From Candidatus Bipolaricaulota bacterium (GTDB lineage: Bacteria; Bipolaricaulota; Bipolaricaulia; RBG-16-55-9; DRXL01), in assembly GCA_023512665.1 (NCBI GenBank), contig JAILZC010000007.1:1-11349 (forward strand): a stretch of DNA of 11,349 nucleotides, given 5' to 3'. The notes below the pieces were generated by a model. The model was not told the DNA's origin. It searched no databases and was given only the letters and a program-made list of their open reading frames with translations. Below are positions 1 through 6,521 of the stretch, piece by piece. The position numbers and the translations under genes were made by a program. Position 1 is the first letter of the stretch. The number at the start of each line of letters is the position of its first letter.

Positions 1-1035
1 GAACGCGACACTGAACAGACCGGTGCGTAAAAACTGCTGCGCCGCCACAGCGACCGACTGAGCCAGGGCTCCGCCTACAACCAGCCCCGCTAGCCCCCCC
101 ATCAGCCCCAACACGCCCGACTCTATGAGAAAGAGCACGACAATATGCTCGCGCCTGGCCCCGATGGCCTTCAGAATCCCGATCTCGTGCGTGCGCTCCA
201 CAATCGCCATGAGCATCGTGTTCGTCAGCCCAATACCGCCGACTAACAGAGAAATCCCCGCGATGGCTCCCAGCGTCCAGCGTAGCACCGCCAATACCCC
301 GCTGACAATATCGCTGAGCTGCTTCGATGACTGCACGACAAACTCGCCTAAGTCCCTCAAGATTTTTTGGATCTCTTGGGCGAGGGCTGTCGGGTCTACG
401 CCGGGCGCTGCTCGCACAAACGCCACCGAGATCAAGCCCTTCTCGTCCACCAATTCTTCAAGCTTCTCTAAAGAGAGATAGAGCGCATAGTCGTCTTGGT
501 CATTGCCCGTGCGCTTCAACAGCCCGACGACGCGAAACGCACGATTGTGAACCGTGACGCTCTCGCCGAGCGCGACTTTCAGATCACGTGCTGCGCCCTC
601 ACCGAGCACGACTTCGTCGTGGCTTGGCGCAAAGAGCCTCCCTGCGACAAGCTCTAATCCGCCAAAGAGCTGGCCGTCACCCTCAAAAGAGCGAACGCCA
701 ACGGCGCTGAGAAATCCCGGTGTCGCCGCGCTCTTCACAGAGAGTATCTCCCGGCGCACTGCCCCTACGCTTCTCACCCCAGCGATATCTCTCAGCAGGG
801 CGAGATCGAGCCTCGTCGGCCGTGGCTCTCCCAGGCCTCCTGCGGGCACAACGAGAATGACGTCAGCGCCAAGTTTAGCAAATTGTCGCTCAATCGCGCG
901 TTGCGCTCCCAAGCTCAGCGAGATCAGCGCCACGACGGCCGTCATGCCGATAGCGATCCCGATCAGCGTCAGGGCGCTGCGCGCCTTGCGCGCCGCAAGA
1001 TTTCTGAGCGCCAAAAGAGCCAGATCGCGCAGCAT
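1..1035 (-). CDS. MacB/FtsX-type ABC transporter permease (partial, runs off left edge)
   Basis: This is an inner-membrane permease of the MacB/FtsX (LolC-like) ABC family. These proteins use ATP hydrolysis by a partner ATPase to work mechanically on envelope substrates such as lipoproteins, peptides or efflux partners. The 345 visible residues begin MLRDLALLALRNL, followed by the first membrane helix at about 22-42. A periplasmic MacB core-like domain spans about 45-240. The diagnostic FtsX stretch at about 265-294 contains VGGIGLTNTML and ERTHEIGILKAIGARR, with helices at about 248-278 and 298-325. Family members have about 380-410 residues and four helices, so the last helix and the stop lie beyond position 1. 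The ATG follows the stop of the upstream gene after one base (TGA-T-ATG) and has no clear ribosome binding site, which suggests translational coupling. No ATPase gene is visible; it may lie further left. The family call is firm; the substrate is unknown. Confidence 0.92.
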   Translation of the reverse strand, partial: MLRDLALLALRNLAARKARSALTLIGIAIGMTAVVALISLSLGAQRAIERQFAKLGADVILVVPAGGLGEPRPTRLDLALLRDIAGVRSVGAVRREILSVKSAATPGFLSAVGVRSFEGDGQLFGGLELVAGRLFAPSHDEVVLGEGAARDLKVALGESVTVHNRAFRVVGLLKRTGNDQDDYALYLSLEKLEELVDEKGLISVAFVRAAPGVDPTALAQEIQKILRDLGEFVVQSSKQLSDIVSGVLAVLRWTLGAIAGISLLVGGIGLTNTMLMAIVERTHEIGILKAIGARREHIVVLFLIESGVLGLMGGLAGLVVGGALAQSVAVAAQQFLRTGLFSVAF

Positions 1036-1036
1036 A

Positions 1037-1612
1037 TCACGGGCGCATCGAGAACTCTGTTAACTCTAACGTAAACACGGTCACGAAGAGCAGCCCACGG
1101 CGCTCATCAATCTGTAGCAAGGGGGGAAAGGGCACGGCTCTGTGGAGCGTCAGGGCTAACAGAGTGCGCTGATTGGGCTTTTTGGGGTCGGTGAGCACGC
1201 CACGGATCACGTCTACCCCGGCGATCCTGTCGCGCTCACCCGCTTCAAAGCGTGCCCCGTTGGGCAGCACGTAGACCGTGTTGGGCTGAATATCTGCCAA
1301 AAACTTCCGCAAGGCCGTGAGGGATTCGCTGTTGACCTCGAGCTGGGCGCGCGCCAGCCCTTCCAAGACGCCGCGCTCCAAGTCCGCTCGCGTGCCCGTG
1401 ACTTCGTTCGTCGTCCTCACCGTGAACGTGTCCGAAGAGATTGGCTGGATCTCCATCGTCAAGAGAATGGGATAATTCGACTTCTCTTGGGTGATTCTGT
1501 AGACGGACTTGCTTGTGCCGCCGGGGTAATTCTGGAAAAACCCGCCCTGCTGGGCCAACGCCCACAGGCTCACAGCTCCGAACACTATGAAGAAGACTGT
1601 CGCGCGTCGCAT
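1037..1612 (-). CDS. Small exported protein of unknown function, coupled to the permease
   Basis: I do not recognise this 191-residue protein. It starts with a Sec-type signal peptide: MRR, a hydrophobic core at about 5-18, and a likely cleavage site after ALA near residue 20. The rest has no membrane helix and no cysteine, and it alternates polar and hydrophobic residues in a way that suggests a beta-rich periplasmic fold. The start is secure, because AAAGGAGG at 1620-1627 lies seven bases before the ATG. The stop is one base from the permease start, so the two proteins are probably made together. It may be the periplasmic partner or substrate of the permease, but that rests on position alone. 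The leader in front of it holds a GC-rich palindrome and a possible terminator for the preceding gene. Confidence 0.82.
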   Translation of the reverse strand: MRRATVFFIVFGAVSLWALAQQGGFFQNYPGGTSKSVYRITQEKSNYPILLTMEIQPISSDTFTVRTTNEVTGTRADLERGVLEGLARAQLEVNSESLTALRKFLADIQPNTVYVLPNGARFEAGERDRIAGVDVIRGVLTDPKKPNQRTLLALTLHRAVPFPPLLQIDERRGLLFVTVFTLELTEFSMRP

Positions 1613-1645
1613 TGTTCTTCCTCCTTTCTCTCTTCACCCCTCCCC

Positions 1646-1695
1646 TTATCTCACCCTGGCCCTCTTCGTTTACGGAGAGGGCCAGGGTGAGGTGA
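1646..1695. repeat. GC-rich REP-like palindrome, copy A
   Basis: A perfect 16-bp inverted repeat has arms at 1650-1665 (CTCACCCTGGCCCTCT) and 1676-1691, with a 10-base loop. Weaker pairing extends it to about 1646-1695. It lies between the CARDB gene and the ribosome binding site of the small exported gene. It has no U-tract on either side, so it is not a standard terminator. Its arm words (CTCACCC, CCCTCT, AGAGGG, GGGTGAG) resemble those of the palindrome at 6457-6511, which sits in the same position relative to another gene. This fits a dispersed intergenic repeat family. Confidence 0.7.
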
Positions 1696-1714
1696 AGGAG
1701 GCTAGGGGGTTAGG

Positions 1715-1831
1715 TCTAGAAAAAGAAGAGGCCTTAACCCCAGCCGATGCATCCTCTTCCTCAGGGCCTGGGCGGGGTCTCCCTTAGCAGCCTCTGGGGA
1801 CGCGGTTCGATCACCGGGTTAAGGCCCTCTT
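1715..1831 (-). terminator. Long-range hairpin plus U-tract downstream of the CARDB gene (terminator or structured RNA)
   Basis: Arms at 1726-1740 and 1816-1831 pair as 15 bp with one bulged base (1827). The paired core reads GGGTTAAGGCC against GGCCTTAACCC. The loop is 75 nt. In the minus-strand RNA the stem is followed at once by CUUUUUCU, which is the arrangement of an intrinsic terminator for the CARDB gene that ends 35 bases upstream. The loop is far longer than in normal terminators and could fold further; for example GTCTCC near 1777 can pair with GGGGAC near 1796. It could therefore be an attenuator-like element or the tail of a separate RNA. I recognise no known riboswitch class. Confidence 0.5.
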
Positions 1832-1866
1832 TCATCTTAATAGATCGTGTTGTATCTGTCCACCCT

Positions 1867-4800
1867 TCAGTTGACTGTGATGAAGATCACCAGACGATTA
1901 TTGGTCTCATCGGGCTCGGAGATCCGGTTATCTGGGTCTACGGTCACGGCGATCTCATACGTCCCTGGGGACAGAGAGATCGTGTTCAACTGCGCTGTGA
2001 CGGTGGCCCGAGCGCCCCCGTCTAAGCTCGCGAGAGTTTGGCGGCTGAAGACGGGATCAGCCCCTCCCAGGAGATTGCGATAGCTGAACTCCACCACAAA
2101 CGACCCTGAAGGCATCGCTCCTAAGTTCGCAATCACCGCGGAGAACCGCACAATCTGGCCACGCGAGACGACGGCTTGATTGGGCGTGAGCGTCAAGCTC
2201 ACGGCAGCGAGATCAACCAATCCCGCCCCACCGCCGATGACTGCTCGCGCTGTCTGCGCGTTATTTGTCTCATTTAGCTCTGGGATGAGATTATCCGGGT
2301 CGAGCTGGACTCGGATCTCGTAGAGCCCTGGGGCGAGAGTGCGCGTGTCGAGCTCGGCCTTTACTTGCTTAGCCTTCTCCGGGCCCACCTCAAGCTCGGT
2401 GATGATCGCTGTGCCGAAGACCGTAAAGTCCGGATTTGGCTGAGCAGGGTCATCCACACGGCGGAAGGCAAATTCGACTTTGAAGTCGCGGGTTGTCCGT
2501 CCTGCCCCGATGTTTTGGACATCGGCGAAGACCCCAAGCGTCGCGCCAGGGGGCACGGATCCGCTGGGCTGGAAGACCAGCGGTTCGCGGAAGGTCAGAT
2601 CGGGCTTCCCGACTATAACGACTTGGAAGCCCCGCTGAGCGCGAGGCCCACCAATGAAGTTATTCTGCTCGCTCACTTCTTCCACACGCCCAAAGGGGGC
2701 TTCAGGGCTGGGGGGATCAACGATGACCCCGATCTCATAGACTCCCGGAGCGAAAAGCTCCGTGCTCACGTGGGTCTTGGCGGTGAACTCGTCGGTCAGC
2801 CCTAAGCCCGTGGTGCGGGAGCGCGTGCCGATCTCCGCGCACGGGGCTTGAGAGAAGTACTCCCGAATGCAGAACGCCACGTCAAAGCCGCCCGCGGGGA
2901 TCTGCCCGATATTCCTGACAGTCACTTCCAGATCGAGTATCTCCCCTTGGGTGATCTCAAAGCTTAAGGGCATGGCTATAGTCTCTGGGGTCTTGGGGCG
3001 CTTCACTTTGAGCGTGGCGCGATCGGGAATGAGATCGGGCCCAAAGATGAGCAGGGCTTGCCCTTGGCCCGGTTGCCCCGGAATCCCCGTGCCGCTGCTC
3101 GCTATATTATTCCCCTCGTTCTGCTCTTCTATACGGTTCTGGGGGTCGAGAGTGACTGTCAGCTCGTAGAAGCCCGGACGCACCGGCGGCCCTGTCTCTA
3201 GCCGACACTCAGCAGCGAACTTCCCGCCTGGCACCAGCGAGGGCACAGCGACGCGCGCAAAGGGGATAGGAGCCGCTGTGACGTCCTCCAGACGACGATA
3301 CGAACATTGCGCTTCGGAAGCCTCAACAAACGCATCGCCGATGTTCTCTACGGTGAAGATGATCCGCACGGGTTGCCCACGATGCGCCGCCAGCGACGGT
3401 GGGTCAAAAGCGAATTCTGTGATCGCCAGATCGGGCCGGCGCGGCCGGATCACCCGGAAGCTGATCAGCATCTCGTTATTGGTCTCGTCGAGCTCCGCGA
3501 CGCGCCCCTGGGGGTCTATCACAACACGGACCTCATACGCTCCCGGGGTGAGCGCAGGCAGCTGGGCCTGGGCGACCAGCTCCGCGTTGGGGGTGAGTCT
3601 ATTGTTTGTGCAGTTGGCCGTGCAGGAGATGGGGTTCCAGCGCGCTCGTCCGGTCTCGCGCACCGAGAACTCAACATCAAATCCCTCAGCGCTGGCCATC
3701 CCGTTATTGAGAATCTCCGCTGTGATTGTGCCCTTCCCTTGCTCAAGAGGGGACGCGGGCGTCACAACTAAGCCCTTGGGGGTCAGCTCCGGCAAGCGCG
3801 GCAGAGGAGACTGGAGCGTCAACGCCGTCGTGAGAGTATTATTCGATTCGTCAAGCTCACTGATCGTATCTTCGGGATCAACGATGACGCGCAGTTCGTA
3901 CACCCCCGGCTGCAGGGAGAGTTCTTCTGTCTTGAGGCTGACCTGGACAGCTTGACGCGCCGGCTCTTTCTGAGAAGCTGCTGATATTTGAGGCACAGTG
4001 GCGGTCGCGAAGCGTCGCCCATTGATCAAGAACGCTACTAGAACATTGTCGGCTGGGGCCGTGCCGGCATTGGCGATCTGCACTGTGACGAGCGCCTCTG
4101 ATCCGGCGCGGACCAGCGTTGGGGTAATCGCAATGCTTTCAGGGTAGAGCTCAGGCCCCTTGACGGTGAGCAGAGCTGTCAGCGTATTATTCGCTTCGTC
4201 TTGCTCTTCGACGGCGCCGCTGGGCTGCTCCTTGCTTGTGGGGTCTACTCGGACTTGGACGAGATAGACTCCAGGCTCGAGCTTTGTTGTTGCAGGATCG
4301 CGGGGGTTAGGGAACTGAATCTCCGTGCCGTGCAAATCTCGTCCGGAGCGCTCCTCCCCAGCTTTCAAGCCCGTGGGCACAGAAGCTTTGGCGAACTCGA
4401 TCAATTGCTCTGGAGCGCAGGTGCTGCGCGGCGTGGGCAGCTTACAGAAGAGATACTGCACTTCAAACGGGCCAGCATCTACGGGGCCGTTGTTCCGCAC
4501 GGTCGCGCTCACCGTGACGGTAGTCTGGCCATCAATGGGCGATGGGGGGGTGAAGGCGAGCGCGGTGGGCACCAAGTCGGGCTTGTTCAATCGCGATGGG
4601 CGGATCTGCAGCCCTACGACCAGCTCGTTGTTCGTCTCATCTTCTTCAGAGATCTGATTAGTAGAATCAACCAACACTCGAATTTCATAGGTGCCAGGCT
4701 CGACCTCAGCTTTCGCGGTGTCAAGTGTGCCCTCAACGGTGATCGTTTGATCGCGGGGGCTGAGCCCTTGGAGGGTAATCACTCCCTTGCCGTCGGGAAA

Positions 4801-5109
4801 GCTCACCCAAGGGCGGGGAGGAGCACTCTTAATACGATAGAAGAACTCGACGGTGAAGCGCGGGGCAGCACTGCCCCCGGTGTTGACGATCTTGGCACGC
4901 GCCGTCACCGAGACGCCCTTATCTATAGGGGAGGGTGGGGTGAGCACTAGGCTTGTCGGGTGCAGTTCTGGAAGTGCCGGTGCACCGGCCTGGCCCAAGC
5001 TCATCAAGACGCTTGGACTTGTCCCCCCTAATATCACAGCTCCAATACCAACGAGAACTATGCCGAGAATGCCTATCCCTCTCCTCTGGCCGGTGCGACT
5101 GCTCCCCAT
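1867..5109 (-). CDS. Exported protein with eight CARDB repeats
   Basis: This is a 1080-residue surface or periplasmic protein built almost wholly from CARDB (cell adhesion related domain in bacteria) repeats, which are Ig-like beta sandwiches. After a basic N-terminus and a hydrophobic helix at about 11-30 (signal peptide or membrane anchor), eight repeats occupy about 47-169, 175-316, 318-432, 438-553, 558-674, 689-830, 835-957 and 964-1079. Each opens with PxL/PDL...PxSP-like text, has a central N-x-G, and closes with PGxYExRVxVDP...ExDExNN. Eight cysteines occur as four close pairs (222/231, 496/500, 602/635, 747/757), one pair in each of repeats 2, 4, 5 and 6, so disulfides are likely. 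No enzyme domain or C-terminal anchor is visible. The start is supported by AGGAGGT at 5116-5122, six bases before the ATG. A binding or structural role is inferred; the ligand is unknown. Confidence 0.9.
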   Translation of the reverse strand: MGSSRTGQRRGIGILGIVLVGIGAVILGGTSPSVLMSLGQAGAPALPELHPTSLVLTPPSPIDKGVSVTARAKIVNTGGSAAPRFTVEFFYRIKSAPPRPWVSFPDGKGVITLQGLSPRDQTITVEGTLDTAKAEVEPGTYEIRVLVDSTNQISEEDETNNELVVGLQIRPSRLNKPDLVPTALAFTPPSPIDGQTTVTVSATVRNNGPVDAGPFEVQYLFCKLPTPRSTCAPEQLIEFAKASVPTGLKAGEERSGRDLHGTEIQFPNPRDPATTKLEPGVYLVQVRVDPTSKEQPSGAVEEQDEANNTLTALLTVKGPELYPESIAITPTLVRAGSEALVTVQIANAGTAPADNVLVAFLINGRRFATATVPQISAASQKEPARQAVQVSLKTEELSLQPGVYELRVIVDPEDTISELDESNNTLTTALTLQSPLPRLPELTPKGLVVTPASPLEQGKGTITAEILNNGMASAEGFDVEFSVRETGRARWNPISCTANCTNNRLTPNAELVAQAQLPALTPGAYEVRVVIDPQGRVAELDETNNEMLISFRVIRPRRPDLAITEFAFDPPSLAAHRGQPVRIIFTVENIGDAFVEASEAQCSYRRLEDVTAAPIPFARVAVPSLVPGGKFAAECRLETGPPVRPGFYELTVTLDPQNRIEEQNEGNNIASSGTGIPGQPGQGQALLIFGPDLIPDRATLKVKRPKTPETIAMPLSFEITQGEILDLEVTVRNIGQIPAGGFDVAFCIREYFSQAPCAEIGTRSRTTGLGLTDEFTAKTHVSTELFAPGVYEIGVIVDPPSPEAPFGRVEEVSEQNNFIGGPRAQRGFQVVIVGKPDLTFREPLVFQPSGSVPPGATLGVFADVQNIGAGRTTRDFKVEFAFRRVDDPAQPNPDFTVFGTAIITELEVGPEKAKQVKAELDTRTLAPGLYEIRVQLDPDNLIPELNETNNAQTARAVIGGGAGLVDLAAVSLTLTPNQAVVSRGQIVRFSAVIANLGAMPSGSFVVEFSYRNLLGGADPVFSRQTLASLDGGARATVTAQLNTISLSPGTYEIAVTVDPDNRISEPDETNNRLVIFITVN

Positions 5110-5136
5110 GATGCCACCTCCTGAAGATTTTTTCTC

Positions 5137-5153
5137 AAAGCTATTCTAGCTTT
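5137..5153. promoter_or_regulatory. AT-rich inverted repeat overlapping the candidate CARDB-gene -10 box
   Basis: AAAGCTA-TTC-TAGCTTT is a perfect 7-bp inverted repeat with a three-base spacer, in an AT-rich island within GC-rich surroundings. It overlaps the proposed -10 hexamer, so it could be an operator. It is followed by TT on the plus strand and has no U-run on the minus strand, so it is a poor terminator for the PQQ-propeller gene. Confidence 0.35.
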
Positions 5154-5171
5154 TTGTGCTTGTAAAGTCTA
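5143..5171 (-). promoter_or_regulatory. Candidate sigma70-type promoter of the CARDB gene
   Basis: Read on the minus strand, TAGACT (5166-5171) is separated by 17 bases from TAGAAT (5143-5148). These match the -35 and -10 consensus at 4 of 6 and 5 of 6 positions. Transcription would start near 5136, giving a leader of about 27 nt that contains the AGGAGG site. It lies in the 68-base gap after the PQQ-propeller gene and would let the CARDB gene be expressed independently. Confidence 0.42.
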
Positions 5172-5177
5172 GTCCCC

Positions 5178-6440
5178 CTAGGGACGGCGGTTCACGACGT
5201 AGAGTCCGCCGTCGTCGACACCGATGTAAATATCGAGAAAAGAGCCTGGGCCACGCACATAGAGCGCCGGGGTGGTGCGAATGGCCGCGCGCGGATCATT
5301 CCCTGCGCCAGGCACAGTGTGGACGAAGCGCACCAGTCCGCTGTCGGGGTCAACGCCGTAGAGATTCCCATCTACAGAGCCGACAATGACCGTCCCCGTT
5401 CCTGTGGCTCCCAAACGGCGATCTATGACGGGGGAGGATCGGGGTAAATCCCCGTCGAGGGGGTTGGGGTTGCCTTCGGTGACGATGGTGAGAGCAAACT
5501 TCTGTTTGCCGCGCCCGCGGCCTGGTATAGGCTGGCCTTTGCTATCTTTCTCGTCGCTGCGAAAGAGCGCGTAGAGCTTGCCATCATCAGAGACAAAGTA
5601 GACGGCGTTCTTGACGGGGTCTACGGCAGCCTTGGTGCGGACCGGCCCTAAAGTCTCGAACTTATAGAGCTCGTTCCCATCGCGATCGATAGCATAGAAG
5701 ATGCCATTGTCTACACCAAAGTAGATTGCAGCCTCCGTCCCAAGGATATCTAAGAGCGGCGAACCTCGGATGGGGCTGAGGACATCCACAGACTTCTTGA
5801 TATTTTGGAGGTTCTCCCGATCAACAATGTAGAGCTTGCCATCGTCAGAGCCGAAGTAGACAACAGATTTGACAAAGTCGATGATTGGGGCGGCACGGAT
5901 GGCGCCTTTGGCTGCTTGAAAAGGGTTCGGTTCAAGCGTACCATCGGATGCTCTGATCGCCTGCATCTCTTGATCGTCCGCCCCCACGTAGAGCACTCGA
6001 CGGGGTTGATCGAGTGCCGGGGGCACACGGATGGGAGCAGACCGTTGGGCAGGGTTAAACCCATCAACTTGCTGCCCGGTGTCTCGATCGACAGCGTAGA
6101 GCTTGCCGTCATCAGCCCCAATATAGATTCGGTTGCGTGCTTCGTCAATGACTGGGGCCGTACGCATGGGGCGACGCTTCGATGGATCTGGGTCAGGCGA
6201 AAAGACCCACTTGGGCCGCCGCGGCGTCTCGGTGCTCACCAACGGAATCGCATAAAGATTCCCGTCGTCAGCCCCAAAATAGATCGCGTTTTTCGCAAGA
6301 TCTATCACAGGGGAGGAGCGAATGGGGCTGCCATCGGGCACCCGAAAGACAAGTTGCAACAGACTGCTCTGCGCCACCCCCACTGCGCTGAGCGCGCCCA
6401 CGACGACAGCGACAGCGAGCACTCTTCCGATACGTCCCAT
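5178..6440 (-). CDS. Exported PQQ-like eight-bladed beta-propeller protein
   Basis: This is a 420-residue extracytoplasmic beta-propeller of the PQQ-repeat / outer-membrane-assembly-like superfamily. A signal peptide at 1-23 (MGRIGRV, hydrophobic core, GVAQ) is followed by eight blade motifs of the form IYxGxDDGxLYAxD, near residues 53, 105, 150, 194, 239, 280, 351 and 404. Most are preceded by a xSPVID-type strand. The third is degenerate (YVGADDQEMQAI). There is no cysteine, no haem-binding CxxCH and no lipobox, so a quinoprotein dehydrogenase or a BamB-type lipoprotein is unlikely. A blade-structured binding or scaffold protein is the better reading. The start is fixed by AAGGAGG at 6446-6452, five bases before the ATG. 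A GC-rich palindrome lies just upstream of that site. It probably works outside the inner membrane together with the neighbouring NHL and CARDB proteins. Confidence 0.9.
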   Translation of the reverse strand: MGRIGRVLAVAVVVGALSAVGVAQSSLLQLVFRVPDGSPIRSSPVIDLAKNAIYFGADDGNLYAIPLVSTETPRRPKWVFSPDPDPSKRRPMRTAPVIDEARNRIYIGADDGKLYAVDRDTGQQVDGFNPAQRSAPIRVPPALDQPRRVLYVGADDQEMQAIRASDGTLEPNPFQAAKGAIRAAPIIDFVKSVVYFGSDDGKLYIVDRENLQNIKKSVDVLSPIRGSPLLDILGTEAAIYFGVDNGIFYAIDRDGNELYKFETLGPVRTKAAVDPVKNAVYFVSDDGKLYALFRSDEKDSKGQPIPGRGRGKQKFALTIVTEGNPNPLDGDLPRSSPVIDRRLGATGTGTVIVGSVDGNLYGVDPDSGLVRFVHTVPGAGNDPRAAIRTTPALYVRGPGSFLDIYIGVDDGGLYVVNRRP

Positions 6441-6456
6441 GACCGCCTCCTTTTCA

Positions 6457-6511
6457 CCCTCACCCCCGTCCCCTCTCCCCTCCGAGGGAGAGGGGAGCTC
6501 AGGGGTGAGGG
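6457..6511. repeat. GC-rich REP-like palindrome, copy B
   Basis: Nested inverted repeats: the outer arms CCCTCACCCC (6457-6466) and 6502-6511 pair perfectly over 10 bp. The inner arms TCCCCTCTCCC (6469-6479) and 6486-6496 pair over 11 bp, with small internal bulges between them. The element fills most of the 81-base gap between the NHL and PQQ-propeller genes and ends next to the latter's ribosome binding site. No U-tract follows. It resembles the palindrome at 1646-1695 in words and placement. Confidence 0.7.
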
Positions 6512-6521
6512 GGCTTTGAGC

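Noticed and set aside
1245..1637. A 130-codon minus-strand frame overlapping the small exported gene
   Set aside because: It is out of frame with a gene that has a strong ribosome binding site and signal peptide. Its translation is arginine-rich and unstructured.
1804..1812. GGTTCGATC, resembling a tRNA T-loop
   Set aside because: The flanking five bases on each side do not form a T-stem, and no D-arm, anticodon arm or acceptor stem can be built.
1795..1815. AACCGCG on the minus strand, resembling part of a T-box motif
   Set aside because: The full AGGGUGGNACCGCG motif is absent, it sits at the 5' side of the stem, and no aminoacyl-tRNA or amino acid gene follows.
3278..3955. A 225-codon plus-strand frame and others inside the CARDB gene
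   Set aside because: Same reason: a mirror of repeated CARDB coding sequence, with low-complexity serine/arginine-rich translation.
4201..4950. A 249-codon open frame on the plus strand
   Set aside because: It is antisense to the CARDB repeats, whose regular codon use leaves the opposite frame open. It has no domain and no translation signal.
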